From Deinococcus sp. (GTDB lineage Bacteria > Deinococcota > Deinococci > Deinococcales > Deinococcaceae): a stretch of DNA of 11,386 nucleotides. Of this stretch, positions 1 to 9,275 are shown one piece after another (the stretch's first letter is position 1; each line of letters opens with the position of its first letter). The notes below the pieces were generated by a model. The model made no database searches and had not been told where the DNA came from. It saw nothing but the letters and a program-made list of their open reading frames with translations. Both the position numbers and the translations under genes were made by a program. The stretch covers positions 1 to 11,386 of the forward strand of contig JAQBPF010000282.1 of NCBI GenBank assembly GCA_028287665.1, given 5' to 3'.

Positions 1-1235
1 TTGAAGCGGCTGTAAGCGTACACATGCTTGCTCTTGATGTGCGCGGCCAGCCGTCCCATTTCGGGCGAGGTGCCGTTGAAGGGTGCGAGCGGCTCTTTGG
101 TGGCCTTGTCCTTTACCAGTTCGATGACGCTGAACAGACCTTTGTAGCGCACGTCGCCCACGCAGGCGTAACGGGCTTTGATGGCTTCCAGCCGCTGCCC
201 CAGGTACGCGCCGAGTTCGCGGGTATGTTCGAACAGGTGTTCTTCCTCGTACACGGCGAGGTTGCCGATGGCCGCCGCCAGACTGACCGGATGGCCGCTG
301 TAGGTCAGGCCGCCCGCCAGAAAGTGGGTCTCGAAATACTCGGCAATGGCGTCGCTGACGATCATCGCGCCCAGAGGCATGTAGCCGCTGGTGAGGCCCT
401 TGGCACAGGTCACGATGTCGGGCTTGATGCCGTAATGCTGAGTAGCCAGCCAGGTTCCAGTGCGGCCAAACCCACTCATGACTTCATCGTCGATCAGCAG
501 GATGCCGTATTTGTCGCACAGGGCGCGGAGCTTGGGATAGTAATCGTCGGGCGGCACGAGCAGGCCGTTTGATCCAGTAATGCCTTCCACCATGATCGCC
601 GCAATGTTGTGCGGGCCTTCCATCTGAATAATTTCTTCGATGTGAGACACGCATTCGCGGTTGCATGAATCAGGGGTTTTGCCAAAAGGGCAACGGTAAC
701 AGTACGGATCAAAGGCCCGCACAATGCCGGGCACGCCGGGTTCCACGGGCCAGCGGCGCGGGTCGCCGGAAGCGGTCATGCTGCCCATCGTTGCGCCGTG
801 ATAACTGCGGTAGCGGGTAATAATCTTGTCGCGCCCGGTGTACAGGCGGGCCATTTTCATGGCGTTCTCGTTGGCCTCGCTGCCGCCGAGAGTGAAAAAA
901 CTTTTGCCCAGGCCCGTCACTTCGGCCAGTTTTTTGCCCAGTGTGGCGCGGACATCGGTGGCAAAGCTGGGGCCCGCAAAACACATCACGTCCACCTGAT
1001 CTTTGATGGCCTGAAGCACACGGGGATGCTGATGGCCTACATTGATATTGATCAGTTGGCTGGAAAAGTCGAGCCACGTGTTGCCGTCGCCATCAAAAAA
1101 GTGACTGCCCTTGCCGCCCGTCATATGAATCGGGTTGGTCTGGGTCTGCACACTCCAGGAAAACAGCGTGTAATCGCGGTTGTCCTGAATGACCTGATGG
1201 GTATCCGGATGAGCCTGCGGAAGAGAATCGGGCAT
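1..1235 (-). CDS. Class III PLP-dependent aminotransferase (taurine-pyruvate aminotransferase-like), C-terminus cut by window edge
   Basis: Reading the minus strand from ATG at 1235 gives 411 uninterrupted codons to the window edge. The family is usually about 450 residues, so some 40 are missing. The enzyme should move an amino group from an amine or omega-amino acid to a keto acid through PLP in the cytoplasm. Visible fold-type I landmarks are GGSEAN around Ser119 (phosphate binding), Tyr145-His146-Gly147 (stacking on the PLP ring), Asp250 in IDDEVMSGFGRTG (pyridine nitrogen) and Lys279 in CAKGLTSGYMPLG (Schiff base). A GGAGGT ribosome site at 1241-1246 fixes the start. A cysteine group, C179-x2-C182-x8-C191-x3-C195, lies between the cofactor motifs. 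The gene diverges from the azoreductase. The family is certain; the substrate is not, since 4-aminobutyrate, beta-alanine or taurine could all fit. Confidence 0.9.
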   Translation of the reverse strand, partial: MPDSLPQAHPDTHQVIQDNRDYTLFSWSVQTQTNPIHMTGGKGSHFFDGDGNTWLDFSSQLININVGHQHPRVLQAIKDQVDVMCFAGPSFATDVRATLGKKLAEVTGLGKSFFTLGGSEANENAMKMARLYTGRDKIITRYRSYHGATMGSMTASGDPRRWPVEPGVPGIVRAFDPYCYRCPFGKTPDSCNRECVSHIEEIIQMEGPHNIAAIMVEGITGSNGLLVPPDDYYPKLRALCDKYGILLIDDEVMSGFGRTGTWLATQHYGIKPDIVTCAKGLTSGYMPLGAMIVSDAIAEYFETHFLAGGLTYSGHPVSLAAAIGNLAVYEEEHLFEHTRELGAYLGQRLEAIKARYACVGDVRYKGLFSVIELVKDKATKEPLAPFNGTSPEMGRLAAHIKSKHVYAYSRF

Positions 1236-1240
1236 AGGTG

Positions 1241-1246
1241 ACCTCC
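1241..1246 (-). promoter_or_regulatory. Strong Shine-Dalgarno of the aminotransferase
   Basis: On the minus strand the sequence GGAGGT lies five bases before the ATG at 1235. It is a near-perfect anti-16S match and decides the start codon. Confidence 0.75.
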
Positions 1247-1374
1247 CTGGATTGAATGTGGCTTCAGTTTAGGTTCATCTGCCCCAGAACGCGAGAGACA
1301 GAGTGTCAAAGCTGCGCTGAGCATCAACACGCGGACACGGTCTAATTTTTGAAATACTTTTTGAAACTTACCAG

Positions 1375-1404
1375 TTGACAAAGTAAAGTGCTTTAGAGCA
1401 AGAT
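1375..1404 (+). promoter_or_regulatory. Candidate azoreductase promoter
   Basis: A consensus TTGACA stands at 1375-1380. Eighteen bases on, CAAGAT (1399-1404) is a weak -10 with three of six matches. The -35 is perfect and the -10 poor, which would suit an activated or derepressed promoter. Transcription would start about 70 bases before the azoreductase ATG. The region is clearly AT-richer than its surroundings. The placement is inferred from sequence only. Confidence 0.4.
1384..1395. promoter_or_regulatory. Possible repressor operator (palindrome in promoter spacer)
   Basis: TAAAG-TG-CTTTA is a palindrome with perfect 5-bp arms sitting between the proposed -35 and -10 boxes. A protein bound there would block RNA polymerase. 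Azoreductase and quinone-reductase genes are often controlled by MarR- or HxlR-type redox/quinone sensors that bind such sites. The regulator is not encoded in the window, so its identity is inference. Confidence 0.35.
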
Positions 1405-1468
1405 GGGTCCACTCAGAGTAGGTGACTTTGCTAACGGAGCAAATGCCTACGTGGCACGGCAGCACCAG

Positions 1469-1473
1469 AGGAG
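1469..1473 (+). promoter_or_regulatory. Shine-Dalgarno of the azoreductase
   Basis: AGGAG is placed six bases before the ATG at 1480, supporting that start. Confidence 0.65.
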
Positions 1474-1479
1474 CTCCAC

Positions 1480-2124
1480 ATGACGAAAGTATTGTTTGTT
1501 AAAGGCAATCCCAAAAGCACCGAGCAGTCCTACTCGCTTCGCCTCGGTCAGAGCTTCATTGACGCCTACACCGCCGAACACCCCAGCGCACAGATCACTG
1601 AGCTTGATCTGTACGAAGACCACATCCCACTGATTGACGCAGAAGTAATGACCGGGTGGGGCAAGTTGGCCCAGCAAACAGAACTCAGCCACCACGAGGC
1701 CACCAAAGTTCAGCGCCTTGGAGAATTGGTCGATCAGTTCCTGGCTTCCGACCTGATCGTGTTTGCCGTGCCCATGTGGAACTTCGGCTACCCTCCGATG
1801 GTCAAGGCCTATATGGACGCCATTGCCGTCGCCGGAAAAACCTTCCAGTACACCGCCACTGGCCCTGTGGGATTGGCCGTCGGCAAAAAAGCCGTCATTG
1901 CCGAAGCACGCGGCGGGTTCTGGAGCAGCGGCCCAGCCGTGGGCATGGAGCATTCTCAGAGCCACCTGCGGGCCTTCCTGGGCTTCCTGGGCGTGACCGA
2001 CGTAGAGGTCCTGTTGGCTGAAGGGTTCGCCTTCGATCCCAGCAAGGGCGAAGAAATTTTGGCCGAGGCGGTGGCACGTGCTCAGCAAGCGGTTAAAGCT
2101 CAGCCTGTAGCGGCAACCATCTAA
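1480..2124 (+). CDS. azoR: FMN-dependent NADH-azoreductase / NADH:quinone oxidoreductase
   Basis: This 214-residue protein has the flavodoxin-like fold of AzoR, with the normal family length of about 200-210. It should reduce quinones and azo bonds by two-electron transfer from NAD(P)H through FMN in the cytoplasm, protecting the cell from electrophilic quinones. The N-terminus (KVLFVKGNPKSTEQSYS) is the first beta strand and phosphate loop for FMN. PMWNFGYPP at residues 98-106 and the following helix VKAYMDAI are the second FMN-binding segment. EARGG at 142-146 is the third loop near the isoalloxazine. No signal peptide or membrane segment is visible. The gene stands alone: divergent from the aminotransferase and followed by a hairpin. 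Family assignment is secure; the true physiological substrate is not known from sequence. Confidence 0.9.
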   Translation: MTKVLFVKGNPKSTEQSYSLRLGQSFIDAYTAEHPSAQITELDLYEDHIPLIDAEVMTGWGKLAQQTELSHHEATKVQRLGELVDQFLASDLIVFAVPMWNFGYPPMVKAYMDAIAVAGKTFQYTATGPVGLAVGKKAVIAEARGGFWSSGPAVGMEHSQSHLRAFLGFLGVTDVEVLLAEGFAFDPSKGEEILAEAVARAQQAVKAQPVAATI

Positions 2125-2155
2125 CTTTAAACAACTAAAAAGCAAGTAGGACTCA

Positions 2156-2185
2156 GGGCCGCCGGGGAGCAACTTCCGGCGGCCC
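2156..2185 (+). terminator. Perfect 10-bp hairpin after the azoreductase, probable terminator without U-tract
   Basis: GGGCCGCCGG (2156-2165) pairs fully with CCGGCGGCCC (2176-2185) around a 10-base loop. It begins 31 bases after the azoreductase stop. No run of T follows on the plus strand and no A-run flanks it for the minus strand, so it is not a textbook intrinsic terminator. It could still stop or slow transcription, or protect the 3-prime end of the mRNA. Confidence 0.55.
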
Positions 2186-2260
2186 TCATGTGTGGACATC
2201 GAAGAAGGCCTTTCCCCACATCTTTCCTCCAACCCGGACTTCCGTGCCACCATAAACGCC

Positions 2261-5200
2261 ATGCCGCATGTCGTGACCACCGAGCAGCACCTCAAGCGCC
2301 TTCTGCAACGCCTGAACGAACTGCATGCGTGGGCCGACGCCTACAGTTTGCCGCTGCCCACAGGCGTTTTCAGGGACGCCGCAGGGCAGGAATGGCCGAT
2401 TCAGGAAGGCGCGGCGTGGCCGTCGCGGGCCTTTCCGGTGCTCATGCGCTTTGAGGTGACGGTGCCGCAAGCCTGGGCGGCGCAGGCAGTCACCGCGAAA
2501 CTGCTGCCGGGCGGCGATGGCCTTCTGCGCGTGAACGGGGCCAGCGTGGGCGGCCTGAATCCTTTTCATACCGAGCACCGGGTGTTGGCAGCGGCGGTGG
2601 GCGGCGAAGTCTTGAGCCTGGACATCGAAGCCAGTCCCAAAGGGTTGTTTGGGTCGCCGGAGCGCCACAATGCGCTGCACCGCGCCCGGTTGGTGGTTCC
2701 TGATCTCGGGGTAAGGACGCTGTATGAAGACCTGCTGGCTGTGTACGACGCCGCCCAGCATCTGCTGAAGGCAGGCCGCCCCGCCATTGCCGAACGCCTG
2801 ACCGACCTGCTGGACGCGGCCTTTCGGCAGATTCCGCTGGAACGGGGCAACAGTGCCGCTTATCTGGCGCGGGCCGTGGAAAACCCGGTGCTGAAAGGCA
2901 CGCTAGACGGTCTCTGGGATGAATACAGCTTTGAGACCCCCAATCCTGCGCCCTACCCGCAAGAGTGGCAGCCCCGGCTGACGGCAGTGCGGGAGTGGCT
3001 GAGCAAAGCGTTGGAAGCGTTGCGGGCCGAGTATCCGGCAGAGGGGCAACTGGCCCTGAGCGGACACGCCCACATCGATCTGGCGTGGCTGTGGCCCCTG
3101 TCCGAAACCCGGCGCAAGGCCCGGCGCACCTTTGCCACAGTGCTGAACCTGATGGAGCAGTACCCGGATTTTGTGTTCAACCAGAGCATGGCGCAGCTGT
3201 ATGAGTACGTGCACGAAGACGATCCCGCACTGTTCGAGCAGATCAGGGCACGAGTGAAAGAAGGACGCTGGGACGTGGTGGGCGGCATGTGGGTGGAGCC
3301 TGATGGCAACCTGCCGAGCGGTGAGGCCTGGGCGCGGCAACTGTTGTACGGCCAGCGGTACTTTGAGGCGCAATTCGGCATGCGGGCGCAGGTCTGCTGG
3401 CTGCCCGACACCTTTGGCTACGCTGCCAACCTGCCGCAACTGCTGAGGCTGGCCGACATTTCCTCCTTTTTTACCACCAAGCTGAACTGGAACGAAACCA
3501 ACCTGTTTCCCTACGACCTGTACCACTGGGAAGGGCTGGACGGAAGCCGCGTTCTGGCCCACAGTTTTATGAATCCTGCCGAGGGCTACAACGGCGACAT
3601 CAAGGCGCTGGACACCTTTGAAACCTGGAAAGCCTTCCGGGGCAAGCGCCGACACGCCGAGAGCCTGCTGAGCTTTGGCCACGGCGACGGCGGCGGCGGT
3701 CCCAGCACGGCCATGTTGGAACGGTACGCCCGCCAGAAAGATTTTCCCGGACTGCCCAAACTCCAGATGACGCGGGTGGCCGACTTTTATGACCGGATGG
3801 GAGCCGAGACGCGGGCCGCCCTGCCCGTGTGGGTTGGTGAGCAGTATCTGGAGTTGCACCGGGGAACGTACACCACGCAGGCCGAAGTCAAGCGCCTGAA
3901 CCGCCGCCTGGAACACACCCTGCCTGAAGCCGAGGCCGCCTGTGCACTGGCCGCCCGCCTGCTGGGCTGCCCCTATCCACGCGCCGAACTTCAGGCCGAT
4001 TGGAAGGTGCTGCTGCGAAACCAGTTTCACGACATCTTGCCCGGAAGCAGCGTACAGGAGGTCTATAGCGCGGCGCACGCTGAAATGCGGGAGGCGCTGG
4101 AAAAGGCCTGTCAGCGGCGCGACGCGGCCCTGCAGGCCCTCAGTGACGCGGTGGGCGGCGCTTCTGACCAGCCTGGGCGCGTCGTGGTCTGGAATCTGAC
4201 GCTGGAAGATCGCCCGTTGGGAGCCTATCTATCTGGACTGGAAGGCCTGAGCATGCCGCCGGGGCGGACCGTGCCGGGGCTGGGCTACCTGAGCTTGCCA
4301 GCCGCTGCCGCTGACCCTACCCCGGCCACTTTCTCGCCCGACGACCTGACCCTGGAAAACGAATTCCTGCGCGTGCAGGTCAATCCTGACGGCACCCTGG
4401 GCAGCCTGTACGACAAGCAACAGGGCCGCGAGATGCTGGACGGGCGCGGCAACCAGTTGTGGGCTTACGTGGATATTCCGCGCATGTGGGAGGCCTGGGA
4501 TCTGGACGCCACTTACAGGCAAGAAGGCGAAGAATGGACCACGTTAGAGCACCCCAAGCGCCTGGACGCACAGGCCGTGCAGGTGCGGCGCGGCAGCCAG
4601 ACCGAGAGAGGCAACCGCAGCAGCATCACGCAAACCTACCGGCTGAACCCTGGCAGTCGGCGGCTGGATATTCACACCCATGCCGACTGGCAGGGCCGCC
4701 GCCAGATCCTGCGGGCACTGGTGCCGCTGCAATTGCGGGCCGCCAGCGCCACCTTCGAGACGGCTTATGGGGCCGTCGTCCGGCCCACGCATACCAACAC
4801 CTCCTGGGACGCCGCTCAGTTTGAAAAGCCTGGCCACCGCTGGGCTGACCTCAGCGAAGGAGGCAGCAGCAGTGAGGGGAGCGGCCTGAGCCTACTGACG
4901 GGCAGCAAGTACGGCTACAGCGCCCAGGGAAATGTACTGGGCCTGAGCCTGCTGCGCTCGCCCATCTCACCTGATCCCACCGCCGATGAAGGCGAGCACC
5001 ACTTTACCTACAGCCTGTACCCGCACGCAGGCGACTGGCGCAACGGGACCGTAGCAGAGGCCCATGACCTGAACGCGCCGCTGCTGGCCTACCGGAGCTT
5101 GGGTCAGGGGGGGACCCTGCCCGAATCGGGCCGTCTGCTGCAGTTGGAGCACGGCTCTGGCTTACGCCTCAGCGCCCTCAAACTGGCCGAAGACAGCGAC

Positions 5201-5404
5201 GCACTGATCGTGCGGCTTTACGAAGCGCACGGCACACGCGGTCAGGCGACCCTCACGGGCCTGGGACTGGAAAACGGCTGGCAGGCGGTAACTCTGCTGG
5301 AAGAAGAACAAGACACTGGAAAGGGCGCAGGAGCGCCGCTGACTTATACGCCGTATCAGGTGTTGAGCCTCCGCTCTGGCAGCGCGACCAGACAGGAGCA
5401 ATAA
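2261..5404 (+). CDS. Alpha-mannosidase, glycoside hydrolase family 38
   Basis: This protein of 1047 residues (from ATG 2261) hydrolyses terminal alpha-mannosides by the retaining, zinc-dependent GH38 mechanism. Residues about 1-260 are the N-terminal beta-rich region. The catalytic barrel starts at GHAHIDLAWLWP, where His271 and Asp273 match the zinc ligands. LPDTFGY supplies Asp383, the nucleophile and zinc ligand, and FGHGDGGGG supplies His474, the last zinc ligand. The middle helical domain is seen at ELHRGTY (531) and NQFHDILPGSS (587), followed by the large C-terminal beta domains. No signal peptide is visible, so it probably acts in the cytoplasm on imported oligosaccharides. The reading frame also stays open back to GTG 2192 (23 more residues). 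I prefer ATG 2261 because the earlier start lies six bases after the hairpin and the extra residues look non-conserved. Neither start has a clear Shine-Dalgarno. No sugar transporter or regulator adjoins it. Confidence 0.9.
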   Translation: MPHVVTTEQHLKRLLQRLNELHAWADAYSLPLPTGVFRDAAGQEWPIQEGAAWPSRAFPVLMRFEVTVPQAWAAQAVTAKLLPGGDGLLRVNGASVGGLNPFHTEHRVLAAAVGGEVLSLDIEASPKGLFGSPERHNALHRARLVVPDLGVRTLYEDLLAVYDAAQHLLKAGRPAIAERLTDLLDAAFRQIPLERGNSAAYLARAVENPVLKGTLDGLWDEYSFETPNPAPYPQEWQPRLTAVREWLSKALEALRAEYPAEGQLALSGHAHIDLAWLWPLSETRRKARRTFATVLNLMEQYPDFVFNQSMAQLYEYVHEDDPALFEQIRARVKEGRWDVVGGMWVEPDGNLPSGEAWARQLLYGQRYFEAQFGMRAQVCWLPDTFGYAANLPQLLRLADISSFFTTKLNWNETNLFPYDLYHWEGLDGSRVLAHSFMNPAEGYNGDIKALDTFETWKAFRGKRRHAESLLSFGHGDGGGGPSTAMLERYARQKDFPGLPKLQMTRVADFYDRMGAETRAALPVWVGEQYLELHRGTYTTQAEVKRLNRRLEHTLPEAEAACALAARLLGCPYPRAELQADWKVLLRNQFHDILPGSSVQEVYSAAHAEMREALEKACQRRDAALQALSDAVGGASDQPGRVVVWNLTLEDRPLGAYLSGLEGLSMPPGRTVPGLGYLSLPAAAADPTPATFSPDDLTLENEFLRVQVNPDGTLGSLYDKQQGREMLDGRGNQLWAYVDIPRMWEAWDLDATYRQEGEEWTTLEHPKRLDAQAVQVRRGSQTERGNRSSITQTYRLNPGSRRLDIHTHADWQGRRQILRALVPLQLRAASATFETAYGAVVRPTHTNTSWDAAQFEKPGHRWADLSEGGSSSEGSGLSLLTGSKYGYSAQGNVLGLSLLRSPISPDPTADEGEHHFTYSLYPHAGDWRNGTVAEAHDLNAPLLAYRSLGQGGTLPESGRLLQLEHGSGLRLSALKLAEDSDALIVRLYEAHGTRGQATLTGLGLENGWQAVTLLEEEQDTGKGAGAPLTYTPYQVLSLRSGSATRQEQ

Positions 5405-5436
5405 AAGTGACGGCTCGAGTTCAGGGTTGGCGGGGC

Positions 5437-6513
5437 TCACCCCTTCGGTGGGCCATTCGGGCACAGGCATCCCCAGCAGATAGCCCTGTGCCCGGTCACA
5501 GCCCCCTGCGCGGCATTCTCAATACCCTCTGCGACCACTTCCAGCTGTAGGGTATCGGCCAGAGCCAGGATGGCCTGCACCACCCGCACCGCTTCTTCCG
5601 ATTGATTCTCTGCACTCTGACCCAGTGCTCTGGTTTGACCTCGGTCCAGCTTCAGCACATCAAAGGGCAGGCGCGACAGGTTGGATTCTCCCGCCTCAAA
5701 ATCATCCAGCGCGATCCGAACCCCAACGCCCGCAGCGCCGAGAATTGCCGCGCCGTAAATTCCGGGTTCTGCACCACGCCGCGCTCAGTCAGCTCAAGTT
5801 CCAGCACACTGGGGGCAAGCTGATGGCGCAGGCAAACATCATGAACTGTGGCCACAAAATCGGTTCGGGCAAGCTGCTGAGGCGACCCATTCACGGCCAC
5901 CCTCGTTGCCGGATGCCCCGTGCGCCGCCACAGCGCCAGTTGAGCGCAGGCCGTATCCAGGACCCAGGCACCAATGGGCAGAGTAAGGCCGGAATCCTCG
6001 GCGGCGGGAATGAACAGATCGGGCGGGAGCAGTGGGCCGCCATCGGGAGACCAGCGCAGCAGGGCTTCCATTCCGACGATCTGCCCCGTCTGAACATCCA
6101 GTTGAGGCTGGGAGTGCAATCTGAATTCGTTGCGCCCCAGCGCGGCCCGCAGCTGATTGCCGACCAACAGCCGGGCGCTGTCATACATTTCAGGCGCAAA
6201 GTGCCGTCAGGCATTCTTGCTCGAGCGCTTGGCCTGATACGTAGCCAGATCGGCGTGCCGCAGGAGGGTGTCGGGGGTCCGTGCCGTCATTGGGGTACAG
6301 GCTGATGCCGATGTTGAGAAACACTTCCTGCCCAGACAGCCCGAAAGGCTGGTCGAGTGCGTCGGCCAGTTGCTGCGCCAGCACTTCGGCACTGCGGCGG
6401 ACCGGTGCGCTCGGGGCACACACGGTCAATTCATCTCCGTCGATGCGGCCCAGCAGATCGCCGGAATTCAGCACCTGATTCAGCGTCTGATGCAGCGTGG
6501 TTAGGAGTTCATC
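5437..6513 (-). pseudogene. Degenerate GGDEF-EAL cyclic-di-GMP signalling gene (truncated, multiply disrupted)
   Basis: Joining frames restores a diguanylate cyclase/phosphodiesterase. It begins mid-GGDEF ([11 protein letters not shown]), passes RIDGDEL in place of RxGGDEF and HADLATYQAK, then enters an EAL domain with EALLRW, ELTER, IALDDFEAGESNLSRL, KLDRG, VVAEGIE and GCDRAQGYLLGMPVPEW. Lesions, from the gene's 5-prime side: the first half of GGDEF is absent; a G5 run at 6273-6277 shifts frame (one base too many); TGA at 6207-6209 interrupts KNA*RHFAPEM; a C4 run at 5721-5724 is one base short; and about 20 bases are lost near 5502-5508 between IENAAQ and GCDRAQ, again shifting frame. The correct final frame has no stop of its own and runs antisense into the mannosidase. 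Signature EAL residues remain but no single intact product is possible. It lies between the stop codons of its two neighbours. Confidence 0.85.
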
Positions 6514-7869
6514 AGACTGACTGGATTTGCTTTAAGCGTTCCTGAAAGGTGGCGCTGGTGGTCAGGCGAACCTGCTCCAGTGTCACGCCGGGCATCAGTT
6601 CGGTCAGCACCAGTTGGCCGTCTATGAACTCGAATACGGCCTTGTCGGTAATGATCATGTCGACCGCGCCGGAGGTCGTCAGCGGCAGGGTGCAGCGGGG
6701 CACGATCTTGGGAGTGCCGTCCGGGTCGGTGTGGGTCATCAGAATGATCAGGCGGCCCGCGCCCCCGGCCAGGTCCATCGCTCCGCCGACGCCCAGCAGC
6801 GGTTTGCCGGGCACCGCCCAGTTGGCCAGGTTGCCCACTTCATCCACCTGCAAACCGCCCATCACCGCGATATCCACATGCCCGCCCCGGATCATGCCGA
6901 AGCTGGCCGCCGAATCAAAGTAGCTTGACCCTGGCAGGGCCGTCACAGGACTCTTGCCCGCATTGACCGGATAATCCATCGCGCCCCCATCGGCAGGGGC
7001 CGGACCCACCCCCAACATGCCGTTTTCGGTATGCAGATTCACGCCGTGCGCGGGCGTCATCAGGTCAGCCACCAGGGTGGGAATGCCGATGCCGAGGTTG
7101 ACCACCGCACCGGGGCGCAGTTCCTGAAGTGCGCGGCGGGCCATGTTCATGCGGGCCTCGTCGGCCCGTTTGGCCCCGTCCCGCACATCTGCGCTGCTTC
7201 CCAGGTCGGCCAGCGTCAGGTGAGCCTGCACCAGATAATCCACGTACAGCCCAGGGGTGTGCACGTGTTCGGGCGCGATCTCGCCCACCGCCACGATCTC
7301 TTCGACTTCTGCAATGACCAGGTCGGCAGCCGTGGCCATGCTGGCATTAAAGTTTTGCTCGGTGAGGCGGTACTGCAGATTTCCCGCCGTATCGGCCCGC
7401 CACGCCCGGATCAGGGCGACCTGACCACGAATGGCAGGCACGAACACCATCTCCCGGCCCCCCAGCACCTTGGTTTCGGCGTCTGCAGCGATCAGGGTTC
7501 CGGCGGCGGTGGGGGTGTAAAAGCCGCCCAGCCCGGCCCCCCCCGCCCGAATGGCCTCGGCCAGGGTGCCCTGCGGCATCAATTCCACCTGCAGCATGCC
7601 CGCCTGATGCGCCTTCACAGCCTCTGGATTGGACGTGAAATACGACCCGACTGCTTTTTTCAGTTGTCCGTTTCTCAGCAGCCGTCCTCCGCTGAGGCCC
7701 GGCTCAGACACATTGTTGGCAATGTAGGTCAGGTCGCGCACCTCAGTTTCGGCCAGGGCGTGCACCAGATGCACGGGGTTGCCGGTCATGCCAAAGCCTC
7801 CCACCAGCAGGGTGTCGCCCGACTTGACCAGGGCCGCAGCCTCCTGCACAGAAATGATCGGCACCGTTT

Positions 7870-7873
<4 letters not shown>
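6512..7873 (-). CDS. 3-oxoacid-type CoA-transferase, alpha and beta subunits fused in one chain
   Basis: The 453-residue protein should transfer CoA from succinyl-CoA or an acyl-CoA to a 3-oxoacid. Residues about 1-230 are the alpha part ([68 protein letters not shown]). A short charged linker leads to the beta part ([14 protein letters not shown], then [10 protein letters not shown] with Glu283 as the likely catalytic glutamate forming the CoA thioester, then [23 protein letters not shown]). Alpha and beta are separate genes in many bacteria (AtoDA, PcaIJ, ScoAB) and fused in mitochondrial SCOT. The ATG at 7873 overlaps the thiolase stop as ATGA, implying translational coupling. An ATG-type start 21 codons earlier would lie inside the thiolase and is rejected. 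The alpha half looks closer to AtoD than PcaI by eye. Acetoacetate, butyrate/acetate or 3-oxoadipate are all possible substrates. Confidence 0.88.
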
Positions 7874-9189
<1,316 letters not shown>

Positions 9190-9194
9190 CGGGA

Positions 9195-9200
9195 CTCCTT
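9195..9200 (-). promoter_or_regulatory. Shine-Dalgarno of the thiolase
   Basis: AAGGAG on the minus strand, five bases before ATG 9189, fixes the start and with it the Ala/Pro-rich N-terminal tail. Confidence 0.7.
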
Positions 9201-9275
9201 AAATCAGGCACACGGCACCTGGCGCACAGGAAGGAGGGCAACGTGCCCACCGGGTTCTCTGTTCACGCCGATACA

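Noticed and set aside
24..572. Plus-strand ORF of 182 codons
   Set aside because: It is antisense to the aminotransferase, whose minus-strand frame is open and carries all the PLP motifs.
1304..1309. TTGACA on the minus strand as the aminotransferase -35 box
   Set aside because: No acceptable -10 lies 16-18 bases downstream; that stretch is G/C-rich.
2192..2260. GTG start adding 23 residues to the mannosidase
   Set aside because: The extension has no Shine-Dalgarno, starts six bases from a hairpin and looks unlike GH38 sequence. It is not excluded but is less likely.
1447..2295. Minus-strand ORF of 282 codons over the azoreductase
   Set aside because: It has no recognisable domain and mirrors a gene with clear FMN-binding motifs; a GC-rich antisense shadow.
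2903..4078. Minus-strand ORF of 391 codons inside the mannosidase
   Set aside because: It covers the GH38 zinc-site region on the opposite strand and contains no motifs of its own.
6207..6209. TGA read as selenocysteine or recoded codon in the GGDEF-EAL gene
   Set aside because: No selenocysteine context is visible and the gene has several other lesions, so a plain nonsense mutation is simpler.
5625..6305. Plus-strand ORF of 226 codons over the pseudogene
   Set aside because: The minus strand holds a continuous run of EAL-domain motifs; the plus-strand product is unlike any family I know.
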